DNA from: Bog-756 sp963776225
GTDB lineage: Bacteria; Actinomycetota; Acidimicrobiia; Acidimicrobiales; RAAP-2
Assembly (NCBI GenBank): GCA_963776225.1
Contig: CAVZLL010000003.1
Coordinates: 1 to 64,000 of the forward strand
DNA: 64,000 nt
Direction of reading: 5' to 3'
The first letter of the stretch is position 1. Every line of letters starts with the position of its first letter. Shown piece by piece: positions 49,940 through 59,244 of this stretch. Both the position numbers and the translations under genes were made by a program. Under the pieces are notes generated by a model. It made no database searches, was not told the origin of the DNA, and saw only the letters and a list, made by a program, of their open reading frames with translations.

Positions 49940-50808
49940 CCGCCGGCGGCGGCGCCGACGGGCGCACCGCCGTGGTGGTCGTCAACTACGAGTCCGGGCC
50001 GGCCCTGGGCCGCTGCGTGGTGCACCTGCTCGCCGAGCGTCCCTCGGAGGTGGTGGTGGTGGACAACGGCTCGTCCGACGGGTCGTTGGCCGAGGCGCGA
50101 CGAGCCACCCCGTCGATCGCGGTGGTCGCACCCGGGGCGAACCTCGGCTACGGGGCAGCGGTCAACCGGGGGGTCGCCGCCACGACCGCCCCCTACGTCC
50201 TGGTCTGCAATCCCGATGTCGAGGTCCGGTCGGGCGCGCTGGATGCGCTCCGGCGGGTCCTCGCCGACGATCCGGGTTGTGCCCTGGTCGGCCCGCTCCT
50301 CCGAACCCCCGACGGCAGCCGGTATCCGTCCGCCCGGCGGTTCCCCTCACTGGTGGACGCCGCCGGGCATGCCGTGCTCGGCCTCTTCGCCCCGGGCAAC
50401 CGGTTCACGCGCGCCTACCAGCGGTCGGACCTGGACGGTGCCGGTGCCGCGGTGCGGGCCGTCGACTGGGTGTCGGGCGCCTGCTTCCTGGTCCGTCGGG
50501 TCGCCTTCGAGTCGGTGGGCGGGTTCGACGAGCGCTATTTCATGTACGCCGAGGACGTCGACCTCTGCTGGCGTCTGGGACGGGACGGCTGGCGGGTCGC
50601 CTATGTGCCGGAGGCCGAGGTGACCCACACCCAGGGGGTCTCCACCGACCGCCACCCCTACCGGATGATCGTCGAGCACCACCGGTCACTGCTGCGATTC
50701 GCCGCCCGGACCTCCGAAGGGCCGCGGCGGGCGCTGCTTCCCCTGGTGGCGGTCGGGATCGCGCTGCGCGCCGTCCTGGCGTGCCTGGCCAGGGCCACCG
50801 CGTCCTGA
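49936..50808 (+). CDS. Glycosyltransferase family 2, rhamnosyltransferase (WbbL)-like
   Basis: A 290-residue GT2 enzyme. Motifs: VVVVNYESGPALGRCV, VVVVDNGSSDGSLAEA, GANLGYGAAVNRGVA, the DxD-like VLVCNPDVEV, SGACFLVRRVAFESVGGFDE and YAEDVDLCWRLGRDGWRV. This matches the WbbL type that adds rhamnose from dTDP-rhamnose to a lipid-linked sugar, in line with rmlB/rmlD nearby. The GTG start overlaps the previous stop (GTGA). The sugar specificity is inferred from context. Confidence 0.9.
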   Translation: MTAGGGADGRTAVVVVNYESGPALGRCVVHLLAERPSEVVVVDNGSSDGSLAEARRATPSIAVVAPGANLGYGAAVNRGVAATTAPYVLVCNPDVEVRSGALDALRRVLADDPGCALVGPLLRTPDGSRYPSARRFPSLVDAAGHAVLGLFAPGNRFTRAYQRSDLDGAGAAVRAVDWVSGACFLVRRVAFESVGGFDERYFMYAEDVDLCWRLGRDGWRVAYVPEAEVTHTQGVSTDRHPYRMIVEHHRSLLRFAARTSEGPRRALLPLVAVGIALRAVLACLARATAS

Positions 50809-50837
50809 ACGTGCCCGGGCGCCGTGATCCGAGGCTG

Positions 50838-50843
50838 TAGGGT
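50838..50843 (+). promoter_or_regulatory. Possible -10 box of the membrane-anchored protein gene
   Basis: TAGGGT, 11 bases before the ATG at 50855, which would leave a leader of a few bases. Confidence 0.35.
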
Positions 50844-50854
50844 GTCGACCGATC

Positions 50855-51592
50855 ATGGCGAGCAACTCGGGAAAATGGGTGCAGCGCGCCGCCACCACCG
50901 GTGGGGGGCGGACCTACCGCGGGCAGATGCCGGTCAACTGGTACGCCAGCCTGGTGGTCATCTGCGTCGTGGGCCTGCTGCTCATCGGGTTCAGCAGGTA
51001 CCAGCGGACCCACCCGACGACCAACCCGTCCGGGCCGCCCACCACCAGCCAGACCTGGTACGCGGCGCTGGGCGTCGACGTGTGCGGCACCATCGAGCCG
51101 AACCTGCCCGCCACGACGGCGACCTCGAAGAACGGGTTCGTCTCCAACGGCAACGGCGTGCTGACCATCGCGCCGAAGAACAGCTCGCAGTCGGGCAGCA
51201 ACGCCACCCTCGGACGGTTCGTCTCGGAGTACCCGGGCATGCAGCTGACCAACAGCGTCCTGCAGTATCCCGGCAAACCGGCGATGACCAACGGGAACGT
51301 GTGCGCGAAGGGGACGCCCGACGCCGGCAAGCCCGGCGTCGTGATCGTCAACAGCTGGCCCAACTTCACCTCCAAGACCGGCTCGGAGACGAGCGGCGAT
51401 CCGCAGAACCTGCTGTTCACCAACGGGCAGCTCATCACCATGGCGTTCGTCCCCGCCAACTCGACCATCCCGAAGCCGCCCGGCAAGGCGATCACCGCCC
51501 TGATCAGCACGACGGCCGGCGGTTCCACCGCTGTCACCGTCCCCCCGACGGCCACCACCGCTCCGCCGACCCCCACCACCGCCCCCAAGTGA
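50855..51592 (+). CDS. Membrane-anchored extracytoplasmic protein of unknown function
   Basis: A 245-residue protein with a short cytoplasmic start, one transmembrane helix at about residues 30-47 (ASLVVICVVGLLLIGFSRY) and a large outside domain containing two Cys (in VDVCGTIEP and NGNVCAKGTP), which could form a disulfide. The end is a Thr/Pro-rich linker-like tail. I cannot name the family, but its position inside the sugar cluster and overlap with the next gene (GTGA) suggest a linked envelope role. Confidence 0.78.
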   Translation: MASNSGKWVQRAATTGGGRTYRGQMPVNWYASLVVICVVGLLLIGFSRYQRTHPTTNPSGPPTTSQTWYAALGVDVCGTIEPNLPATTATSKNGFVSNGNGVLTIAPKNSSQSGSNATLGRFVSEYPGMQLTNSVLQYPGKPAMTNGNVCAKGTPDAGKPGVVIVNSWPNFTSKTGSETSGDPQNLLFTNGQLITMAFVPANSTIPKPPGKAITALISTTAGGSTAVTVPPTATTAPPTPTTAPK

Positions 51593-52677
51593 GGGCCGTC
51601 GTCCTGGTGGGCGGCGAAGGGACGCGCCTCCGGCCGCTCACCCTGACCATGCCCAAGCAGATGCTCCCCGTCGCGGAGCAGCCCATGATCGAGCGGGTCC
51701 TCGGGCACCTGGCCGTCCATGGGATCGAGGAGGCCGTCCTCTCGCTCGGCTACCGTCCCGACGCCTTCACCGACGCCTACCCGGAGGGCACGATCGCCGG
51801 GGTGCGCGCCCTCTACGCGGTCGAGCCGAGCCCGCTCGACACGGCCGGGGCGATCCGCTTCGCCGCGGAGTTCGGCGCGCTCGACGAGACCTTCGTCGTG
51901 CTCAACGGTGACGTCCTCACCGACATCGACATCGGCGCACTGATCGCCTTCCACCGCGAGCGCGGGGCCGAGGCCAGCATCGCGCTCACCCCGGTGGACG
52001 ACCCGAGCAGCTTCGGGGTCGTCCCCACCGACGAGGACGGCCGGGTCGAGGCGTTCGTCGAGAAGCCGCCGCGCGACGAAGCACCCACCAACCTGATCAA
52101 CGCCGGGATCTACGTGCTCGAGGCTCCGGTGCTCGCGCGGATCCCGCCCGGGGTCCGGGTGTCGATCGAGCGGGAGACCTTCCCCGCGCTCGTCGCCGAC
52201 CGGACGCTCTTCGCGCTCGGGTCCGACGCCTATTGGCTCGACACCGGGACGCCCGACGCCTATCTGCGGGCCAACCGCGACCTCCTGTCCGGGCGCCGCA
52301 GCGGTCCCCCGGCCCCCGGCGCCGAGGAGGATCCCACGATCGGCCCCGGCGTGTGGCGGATCGGACCGGTGGACGCGGCCGGCACGGTCGCCCGGTCACT
52401 CGTCGGGAAGTGCGCGGCCATCGAGCCCCAGGCCACGGTCACCGACTCGGTGGTCGGTGCCGGCGCCATCGTGGAGGACGGGGCCACCGTGGTCGGCTCG
52501 GTCCTCCTGCCCGGTGCGCGGGTGGCGGCCAAGGCCACCGTCGAGGGGTCGATCGTCGGAGCGGGGGCCATCATCGGGCAGCGGTGCGTGATCCAGGGCG
52601 TGTCGGTCGTCGGCGCCGGTGCGGTCACCGCATCGGGCACCGTTCTCGACGGCGAGCGGTACACGGGCGGGGAGTGA
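51589..52677 (+). CDS. Sugar-phosphate nucleotidyltransferase with left-handed beta-helix tail
   Basis: A 362-residue enzyme of the GDP-mannose/dTDP-glucose pyrophosphorylase family. The nucleotide-binding start is VVLVGGEGTRLRPLTLTMPK, followed by the FVVLNGDVLTD metal site, VEAFVEKPPRDEAPTNLINA and YWLDTGTPDAYLRAN. The C-terminal 90 residues show hexapeptide repeats (VGAGAIVEDGATVVGSVLLP) of a left-handed helix, typical of mannose-1-phosphate guanylyltransferases more than of short RmlA. Which sugar phosphate it activates is open. GTG start overlaps the preceding stop. Confidence 0.88.
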   Translation: MRAVVLVGGEGTRLRPLTLTMPKQMLPVAEQPMIERVLGHLAVHGIEEAVLSLGYRPDAFTDAYPEGTIAGVRALYAVEPSPLDTAGAIRFAAEFGALDETFVVLNGDVLTDIDIGALIAFHRERGAEASIALTPVDDPSSFGVVPTDEDGRVEAFVEKPPRDEAPTNLINAGIYVLEAPVLARIPPGVRVSIERETFPALVADRTLFALGSDAYWLDTGTPDAYLRANRDLLSGRRSGPPAPGAEEDPTIGPGVWRIGPVDAAGTVARSLVGKCAAIEPQATVTDSVVGAGAIVEDGATVVGSVLLPGARVAAKATVEGSIVGAGAIIGQRCVIQGVSVVGAGAVTASGTVLDGERYTGGE

Positions 52678-52678
52678 C

Positions 52679-53644
52679 GTGCGGGCGCTGGTCACCGGGG
52701 GAGCCGGCTTCATCGGGTCCACCCTGGTCGACCGGCTGCTCGCCGAGGGTCACGTGGTCGACGTCGTGGACGATCTCTCGACCGGTTCGCTGGCCAACCT
52801 CGCCCAGGCCCGGTCGTCGAGCGACCACGACCTGACCATCCACCGGCTCGACATCCGATCGGCAGAGCTGGTCGACCTGATGGCCCGTCGTGCGGCGGAC
52901 GTCGTGTTCCACCTCGCCGCCCAGGCCGACGTCCGGGTGTCGGTCGCCGACCCGGTCCTCGACGCGGACATCAACCTGCTGGGGACGCTCCGCGTCCTCG
53001 AGGGGGCCCGCGCGGCGGGAACGCCCCGGGTGGTGTTCGCGGCGAGCGGGGGGACCCTCTACGGCGAGCCGGACGACTCGGAGCTGCCGCTCAAGGAGTC
53101 CCTGCCCCACCACCCGCTCTCGCCCTACGGTGTCTCGAAGAAGGCGGTCATCGACTACCTGGTCGCCTACCGGGAGCTCCACACGCTCGAATTCGTGGCG
53201 CTCGCCCTGGCCAACGTCTACGGCCCCCGCCAGGACCCCCACGGCGAGGCCGGGGTGGTCGCGATCTTCGCAGAGCGGCTGCTCCGTGGACAGGAGGTGA
53301 CCGTCTTCGGCGACGGGGAGCAGACCCGCGACTTCGTCTTCGTCGACGACGTGGTCGACGCGTTCGTGCGCGCGGCCACCAGGGGCGGGGGCCTGGTGTG
53401 CAACATCGGGACCGGACAGGAGACGTCGGTCAACGCGCTGCTGTCGGAGATGGCGGCCCAGGCCGGGGTGGCGCCGGTGATCGTGCACAAGCCGATGCGG
53501 GCCGGGGAGCTCGCTCGGAACTGCCTCGACACCTCCCGGGCCGGGATCCACCTGGGCTGGAGTCCGTGGACCACGCTGGGTGCCGGGACCGCGGCCACAC
53601 TCGGGTCGGTGCGGCGCGGACTGGAGGAGTCCGGGGCGCTCTGA
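52679..53644 (+). CDS. UDP-glucose 4-epimerase-like NAD-dependent epimerase
   Basis: A 321-residue extended SDR. The NAD motif is VTGGAGFIGSTLVDRLL, FHLAAQADVRVSVADP follows, the catalytic Ser is in FAASGGTLYGEP, the YGVSKKAVIDYL pair is intact, and LANVYGPRQDPHGEAGVVAI is typical of GalE-type epimerases. It could supply UDP-galactose or an epimerised uronic acid. The start GTG is preceded by GGGGAG four bases upstream. The gene ends 138 bases before the helicase. Confidence 0.9.
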   Translation: MRALVTGGAGFIGSTLVDRLLAEGHVVDVVDDLSTGSLANLAQARSSSDHDLTIHRLDIRSAELVDLMARRAADVVFHLAAQADVRVSVADPVLDADINLLGTLRVLEGARAAGTPRVVFAASGGTLYGEPDDSELPLKESLPHHPLSPYGVSKKAVIDYLVAYRELHTLEFVALALANVYGPRQDPHGEAGVVAIFAERLLRGQEVTVFGDGEQTRDFVFVDDVVDAFVRAATRGGGLVCNIGTGQETSVNALLSEMAAQAGVAPVIVHKPMRAGELARNCLDTSRAGIHLGWSPWTTLGAGTAATLGSVRRGLEESGAL

Positions 53645-53782
53645 GGTGCCTCCCGGGCGCCGCGCGTCGCACCGCCGCCGCGACGCACTACGCTGTGGGG
53701 GATCCTGGTGCGCCGAACGTCTGGCGGCAGGCCGTCCCCCCGAGGCACCCCCGTGCCTCTCCTGTCGCACGAAAGCGCATCC

Positions 53783-55228
53783 ATGCCCCCCTCCCGCCCG
53801 TCCTTCGCCGATCTCGGCGTCCCCTCAGACATCGTCGCGGTGCTCGCTGCGCAGTCGATCACCGCACCGTTCCCCATCCAGGAGATGACCCTGCCCGACG
53901 CCCTGGCCGGTCGCGACGTCTGCGGCAGGGCCCCCACGGGTTCGGGCAAGACCCTGGCCTTCGGCATCGGCGCCATCGCCCGGCTGGGCGGCCAGGCCGC
54001 CCGGTCCCGGCATCCGAGGGTGCTCGTGCTGACCCCGACCCGTGAGCTCGCCGCCCAGGTCGCCGCGGAGCTTCGCCTGCTCGGGGCGCCCCGCGGCCTG
54101 CGGGTGGAGTCCTTCTACGGTGGCGTGGGCTACGGACCCCAGCTCCGGTCGCTCTCCCGCGGGGTGGACGTGGTCGTCGCCTGTCCAGGGCGTCTGGGTG
54201 ACCTCATCGAGCGGGGCAGCATCCGGCTCGACGGCATCGAGATCGTGATCGTCGACGAAGCCGACCGGATGGCCGACATGGGCTTCCTGCCCGACGTCCG
54301 TCGCATCCTCGACCGCACGCCGGAGGGTCGCCAGACCATGCTCTTCTCGGCGACCCTCGACGGGGACATCGACGTCTTGGTCCGCCGGTACCAGCAGGAT
54401 CCCGCCCGACACGAGCTCGAGATCGACGAGGAGGAGGCGGGGAACGCCCTCCACCTGTTCTGGCGGGTCGGCTCCGGCGACCGGTTGGCACGCACCGCCG
54501 AGACGGTGGCCGCGGCGGGGCCGACCATCGTCTTCTCACGCACCCGGCACGGGACCGACCGGATCACCCGGCAACTCGAGCAACGGGGTGTGCGCGCCGT
54601 GTCGATCCACGGGGACCGCAGTCAGAGACAGCGCGAGCGGGCCCTCGACTCGTTCGCCCGGGGAGCGGTCGACGCGCTGGTCGCCACAGACGTGGCCGCC
54701 CGGGGTATCCACGTCGACGGGGTCAACGCGGTGGTGCACTTCGACCCGCCGGCCGACGCCAAGGACTACGTGCACCGTTCCGGCCGCACCGCGCGAGCGG
54801 GAGCGAGCGGCGTGGTGGTGAGCCTGGTGACCCCCGACAAGGCCGGCGCGGTCAAGAAGCTCCAGCGCGAGGTCGGGGTCCCGATCGGAACCTCCGAGCC
54901 GGACATGGACGCGGTCACCGCGGCGACCCCCATCCGCCGGCCCGGTCGGGCCAAGCCGGTCACGTCGCCCCGGTCGGCTCCGTCCGGGGCGCCCTCGCCG
55001 CACACCGCACAGGCCCATCGTGGCGTGCGGTCCAAGCGGGGCAACCGGGGCAAGTGGGCCGGGTCCTCCAAGCAGGGAAAGCCGGCCGGGTCGGCTGCCG
55101 GCCGCAGGGGTCGTGGTGCGACTCCTGCCGGCTCGACCCCGGTCAGCGGAACAGGTCGTCCGCGGGCCGCCGGACGATCTCGGCAGCCACCGAGGACCGG
55201 CGGAGCCACCTCGGGTCGACGCCCCTGA
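53783..55228 (+). CDS. DEAD-box RNA helicase (RhlE-like)
   Basis: A 481-residue RNA helicase. Q motif region FPIQEMTLPDALAG, Walker A APTGSGKT, motif Ia TPTRELAAQV, motif II VDEADRM, motif III FSATL, motif IV TIVFSRTRHGTDRI, motif V VATDVAARGIHVDG and motif VI HRSGRTARAG are all in place. The last 110 residues are a basic, disordered tail rich in Gly, Arg, Lys and Ser, suited to RNA binding. A TACGCT box at 53689-53694 would give an 88-base leader, as in cold-inducible helicase genes. Its end overlaps the convergent cofE by 86 bases. Confidence 0.93.
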   Translation: MPPSRPSFADLGVPSDIVAVLAAQSITAPFPIQEMTLPDALAGRDVCGRAPTGSGKTLAFGIGAIARLGGQAARSRHPRVLVLTPTRELAAQVAAELRLLGAPRGLRVESFYGGVGYGPQLRSLSRGVDVVVACPGRLGDLIERGSIRLDGIEIVIVDEADRMADMGFLPDVRRILDRTPEGRQTMLFSATLDGDIDVLVRRYQQDPARHELEIDEEEAGNALHLFWRVGSGDRLARTAETVAAAGPTIVFSRTRHGTDRITRQLEQRGVRAVSIHGDRSQRQRERALDSFARGAVDALVATDVAARGIHVDGVNAVVHFDPPADAKDYVHRSGRTARAGASGVVVSLVTPDKAGAVKKLQREVGVPIGTSEPDMDAVTAATPIRRPGRAKPVTSPRSAPSGAPSPHTAQAHRGVRSKRGNRGKWAGSSKQGKPAGSAAGRRGRGATPAGSTPVSGTGRPRAAGRSRQPPRTGGATSGRRP

Positions 55229-55865
55229 CCACGGCCGCCGGCACGCCCCGGTCCTTCCCCATGACCAGCTCGGCGGCCCCGGCGATCTCGTCGGCGACGC
55301 ACACCTCGGTCGCCTCGAGGGGACGGCCGGTGGCATCGGGGGTTCCCCGGAGGTCGACCACGCCGGCGATCCCGGCGATCCCGATGGCCACGTCGGTCAC
55401 CCCGTTGCGCCATGCGCGCCCGAAGGTGTCGGAGACCACGACGCCGATCCGCACCCCGAGCCGGTGGCCGAGGGACTCAGCGATCCGCCGGGCCGAGCGG
55501 TCCGGATCGACCGGCAGCAGGGCGGCGGTCCCCGCGTCCACGTTGGAGAGATCGACCCCGGAGTTCGCGCACACGAACCCGTGACGGGTCTCGGTGATGA
55601 GCAGGTCGGCGCGCCGGCGCAGGACACGGATCGCCTCCGCCTCGACCAGCCTGCGTTTCGCGTCCGGGTCGTCCGGGTCGACCGCCACGATCCGACCCTC
55701 CGCCTTGGAGACCACCTTCTGGGTGACCACCACCACATCACCGTCGCGGACCCGGGCGACCGGGTCACCGGCGCCGGCGGGTGCGGTCCCGACGAGGGCT
55801 CGGGCGAGGAGCGCGCCGAGATCGTCGCCCGGGCGCACCTCCCCGATGCCGGTCACCGGAAGCAC
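55143..55865 (-). CDS. cofE: Coenzyme F420-0:L-glutamate ligase
   Basis: A 240-residue CofE, which adds gamma-linked glutamates to F420-0 using GTP. Family features: VLPVTGIGEVRPGDDLGALL, VVVVTQKVVSKAEGRIV, the VCANSGVDLSNVDAG segment, and GVVVSDTFGRAWRNGVTDVA with the nucleotide and metal contacts. It lacks the C-terminal nitroreductase domain of mycobacterial FbiB. Start is uncertain: GTG at 55865 precedes the conserved part directly; GTG at 55907 would overlap the cofD end. It lies downstream of cofD. Confidence 0.92.
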   Translation of the reverse strand: MLPVTGIGEVRPGDDLGALLARALVGTAPAGAGDPVARVRDGDVVVVTQKVVSKAEGRIVAVDPDDPDAKRRLVEAEAIRVLRRRADLLITETRHGFVCANSGVDLSNVDAGTAALLPVDPDRSARRIAESLGHRLGVRIGVVVSDTFGRAWRNGVTDVAIGIAGIAGVVDLRGTPDATGRPLEATEVCVADEIAGAAELVMGKDRGVPAAVVRGVDPRWLRRSSVAAEIVRRPADDLFR

Positions 55866-55893
55866 GGTGAGCGCGCCGGGTGACGGCGCGGGG

Positions 55894-56838
55894 TCAGCCG
55901 GTCGCACCGAGCACGATCCGGGAGAGCGCGGCGGCGCGTTCGCGGCTGGACATGACCGTCGGGGCCACCACGCACCGCACCCCCTCCGCCTGGACGGCCG
56001 CGGCCAGGCCGGCGTCGGCCTCGTCGATGACCAGGGTCCCCATCCAGTCCGCGTACCATCGGGCCACCCCGACCACGCTCGACTCGAACCCCATCTCCCG
56101 CAGCAGCCGATCGGCGGGCCCCTTGAGCGCGGCCCCCGCAACGATCGGGGAGACGCCGACGATCCGCTCGCGCCTCGACGCGAGCGCCTCGAGCACGCCG
56201 GGGACCGCGAGCAACGGGCCGATCGAGACGACCGGGTTCGACGGGCAGACCACGATGGTGTCGGCCGCCGCGATGGCCGCCAGGACCCCAGGGCCCGGAC
56301 GCGCCGTCTCGGCGCCCTCGAAGCGCACCGCGGCGACGGGCACCTCGTGGCGGAGGCGCACGAAGTACTCCTGGAATCCGACCTCCGGACCGTCGACCAG
56401 CCGGAGCCGGGTGCGCAGGGGATCGTCGGTCACCGGGACGACCCGGACCCCGACCCCGAAGGTGCGCGCGAGCTCGGCGGTGACCGCGCCCAGGGTCGCC
56501 CCCTCGGCCAACCGCTGGGTGCGGTAGCAGTGGGTGGCCAGGTCGCGGTCCCCGAGGCGGAACCAGGTGAGGCCGCCCAGCTCGGCGAGCGACTCCATCA
56601 CCCGCCATGTCTCGCCCGCCAGTCCCCACCCGGTCTCCGGGTTGATCGCGCCGGCGAGCGTGTAGACCACCGTGTCCAGGTCGGGTGAGACGTGCAGGCC
56701 GTGGAGCACGGTGTCGTCGGCCGTGTTGACGACCGCGGTGATCTCGCCGGGAGCGACCACCTCGATCATCCCCCGCAGGAGACGGGCCGCGCCCACCCCG
56801 CCGGCCAGCGCGGTGATCACGACGCGGTCGGGTCGCAT
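55894..56838 (-). CDS. cofD: 2-phospho-L-lactate transferase (F420 synthesis)
   Basis: A 314-residue CofD/FbiA enzyme that joins the phospholactyl-type moiety to the deazaflavin Fo, forming F420-0 or its dehydro form. Motifs: TALAGGVGAARLLRGM, VVNTADDTVLHGLHVSPDLD, GWGLAGETWRVMESL and VVCPSNPVVSIGPLLAVPG. Length fits the family. It is divergent from the first GT4 gene. A TAGCCT box lies on the minus strand about 27 bases upstream of the ATG. cofE follows on the same strand. Confidence 0.95.
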   Translation of the reverse strand: MRPDRVVITALAGGVGAARLLRGMIEVVAPGEITAVVNTADDTVLHGLHVSPDLDTVVYTLAGAINPETGWGLAGETWRVMESLAELGGLTWFRLGDRDLATHCYRTQRLAEGATLGAVTAELARTFGVGVRVVPVTDDPLRTRLRLVDGPEVGFQEYFVRLRHEVPVAAVRFEGAETARPGPGVLAAIAAADTIVVCPSNPVVSIGPLLAVPGVLEALASRRERIVGVSPIVAGAALKGPADRLLREMGFESSVVGVARWYADWMGTLVIDEADAGLAAAVQAEGVRCVVAPTVMSSRERAAALSRIVLGATG

Positions 56839-56945
56839 CTGCGGGCGGTGGGCACTGCAGCGCAGGCTACCCGTCGCGGCGACGGTGCCTCCCCGAGGGT
56901 GCCGACGGTCGCGGGACCACCCGGAGGATGTGCAAGGCTCACCCC

Positions 56946-58130
56946 GTGCCGCCGGAGCGACCAGCGACCGCCGCGCCCGACCGGCTGTCCGTCGGATTCG
57001 ACGCCACCCCGCTGCTCGGCCGCCCCACCGGGGTCGGTGTGTTCTGCGCCGGTGCGCTCTCGGGGCTGGCCGGCCGGCGCGACCTCGTCACGACCGCGTA
57101 CGCGGTCAGCTGGCGCCGCCGGCGCGGGATCGCCGGGCGGGTTCCGCCGGGGGTCGGGTGCGCGGGACGGCCGATGCCGGCTCGCCCGCTGCACTGGGCC
57201 TGGCGCCACGGGAGCCGTCCGCCGGCCGAGTGGTTCCTCGGGCCCCAGGATGTGGTCCACGGGTCCAACTTCGTCGTCCCGCCGACGGCACGCGCCGCCC
57301 GGGTGGTCACGGTCCACGACCTGACCGTCGTGCGCTACCCCGAACTGTGCGACACGCCCACCCTCGCCTTCCCCGCGCTCGTCCGGCGCGCCGTGTCGGA
57401 CGGTGCCTGGGTGCACACCCCGTCCCGGTTCGTGGCCGCCGAGGTGGTCTCCGAGCTCGGCATCGACCCCGAGCGGGTGCGTGCCGTGCCCCACGGCGTG
57501 CCACGGCTGCCCTGCCCCGACGATCCGGCCGCTGCGCCGCCCCTCCCTCCCGGGTGCACCCGGTACGTGCTCGCGGTGGGCACCGTGGAACCGCGCAAGG
57601 ACTACCCGCTGCTGGTCTCGGCCTTCAACGCCCTCTCGGCCGCGTGGCCCGACCTCGCGCTCGTGGTGGTCGGCGGGGACGGTTGGGGGGCCGACCGGTT
57701 CGCCGAGGCGGTGGCCGCCGCGCCCGCCCGTTCCCGGATCGTCCGGACCGGCTACCTCGGGGATCGAACGCTTGCCGCCGCGCTGCACGGTGCCGCGGTG
57801 CTCGCCTACCCGTCGATCTACGAGGGCTTCGGCTTCCCTCCACTCCAGGCGATGGACGCCGGGGTTCCGGTGGTGGCGACCGCAGCGGGAGCCGTCCCCG
57901 AGGTGGTCGGGAATGGCGCCCTGCTCGTGCCCCCGGGTGACGCCGACGCCCTCACCGCCGCGCTCGACCGGGTGCTGGCCGGAGGGGCGGCCGTCGACGA
58001 CCTGGTCGCCCGCGGCCGGACCCGCAGCGCCACGTTCAGCTGGGAGCGGTGCGCCGACGGCCTCGCGACGCTCTACCACGACGCCCGTGCCGCCCGGTCG
58101 GCGGTGCCGGGACAGCGGGCCCGGCGGTGA
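56946..58130 (+). CDS. Glycosyltransferase family 4 (GT-B)
   Basis: A 394-residue GT-B transferase. The N-terminal domain begins LSVGFDATPLLGRPTGVGVF. The C-terminal donor domain shows YVLAVGTVEPRKDYPLLVSA, RTGYLGDRTLAAALHGAAVL and the nucleotide-sugar motif YPSIYEGFGFPPLQAMDAG with its EX7E pair. I prefer the GTG at 56946 over the ATG at 56928, because the ATG touches its own GGAGG and the GTG lies six bases after AAGGCT. It is first of three consecutive GT4 genes joined by GTGA overlaps. Confidence 0.9.
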   Translation: MPPERPATAAPDRLSVGFDATPLLGRPTGVGVFCAGALSGLAGRRDLVTTAYAVSWRRRRGIAGRVPPGVGCAGRPMPARPLHWAWRHGSRPPAEWFLGPQDVVHGSNFVVPPTARAARVVTVHDLTVVRYPELCDTPTLAFPALVRRAVSDGAWVHTPSRFVAAEVVSELGIDPERVRAVPHGVPRLPCPDDPAAAPPLPPGCTRYVLAVGTVEPRKDYPLLVSAFNALSAAWPDLALVVVGGDGWGADRFAEAVAAAPARSRIVRTGYLGDRTLAAALHGAAVLAYPSIYEGFGFPPLQAMDAGVPVVATAAGAVPEVVGNGALLVPPGDADALTAALDRVLAGGAAVDDLVARGRTRSATFSWERCADGLATLYHDARAARSAVPGQRARR

Positions 58131-59244
58131 GCAGGCTGCGGGTCCTCCTCCTCGCCCAACAGCTGCGCCGGTCGCCAGCGGGCGGCATCGGCACCTATGT
58201 GGTCGGTCTGCTCCAGGGACTGGCCGCCCTCGATCCGGAGGTCGCCCCGGAGCTCACCCTCGCCGCCAGCCGGCCGCCGCCGCGGACCGGGTCGAGGACC
58301 CGCTCGTCGCGTTGGGCTACCCGCTCCAGCTCTCGCGCCTCCCCGGACCGCTGCTGACCCGCGCCTGGGACCACGGCCTGCTCCGCGCCGGGACCCGTGA
58401 CGACGTGGTCCACGCGGTCTCCCTCGCAACCCTCGCGGCGAACGGGCCGGCACTGGTGGTCACCGTCCACGACCTGCTCTGGCGACGCATCCCCGACGCC
58501 TACCCGCGCCGCGGGCGGCGCTGGCACGAGGCGTCGCTCCGCCGGGCGCTCCGCAGGGCCGACCGGTTCGTGGTGCCGGCCCGGGCGGTCGCCGAGGACC
58601 TGGTGTCGGCCGGCGCGGCGCCCGGAGCGATCACGGTCATCCCGATGGGCTCGGACCACCTGCCTCCGCCGGACCTCGGGGCGGCGCGGGCGCACCTGGC
58701 CGCCCTCGGCGTGCACGGTCCGTTCCTGCTCAGCGTCGGGACCAACGAGCCCCGCAAGAACCTCCAACGCCTGGTCGAGGCGTACGGGATGGCGCGTCCC
58801 GCGTTGCCCGAGCCGTGGCCGCTGGTGATCGTCGGTCCCGCGGGGTGGGGGGTCCAGGTGCGGCCCGGGGCCGGGGTCGTCGAGGCGGGGACCGTGACCC
58901 CCGCCGAGCTGGCGGGTCTCTACGCCATGGCACGCCTCCTCGCCTACGTGCCCCTGATCGAGGGGTTCGGCCTGCCTCCGGTCGAGGCGATGACGCTCGG
59001 GACGCCAGTGGTGGCCAGCCCGCTCCCGAGCACGGAGGGAGCGGCATTCGAGGTCGATCCCGCCGACGTCGCCGCCATCGCGGCGGGCCTGGTGACCGTG
59101 GCCACCGACGAGGACCGGCGCGCAGACCTGATCAGGCGGGGGACCGAACGCTCCGCGGCACTGTCCTGGGTCACCATCGCCCAACGCCATGTGGAGCTCT
59201 GGGAGCAGGTGCGCGCGGGCGCCGGCCGGTGGGACCCGAGGTGA
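58127..59244 (+). pseudogene. Glycosyltransferase family 4, interrupted by a -1 frameshift
   Basis: The first frame, from the GTG that overlaps the previous stop, reads LRVLLLAQQLRRSPAGGIGT and YVVGLLQGLAALDPEVAPEL. At about 58271-58286, in a GCC-rich run, the homology moves to the next frame, which continues VEDPLVALGYPLQLSRLPGP through VVTVHDLLWRRIPDAYP, LLSVGTNEPRKNLQRLVEAY and PLIEGFGLPPVEAMTLGTPV. Adding one base would make a full GT4 of about 372 residues. As written, only about 77 residues would be made before a stop near 58357. Either an assembly error or a true inactivation. Confidence 0.82.
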
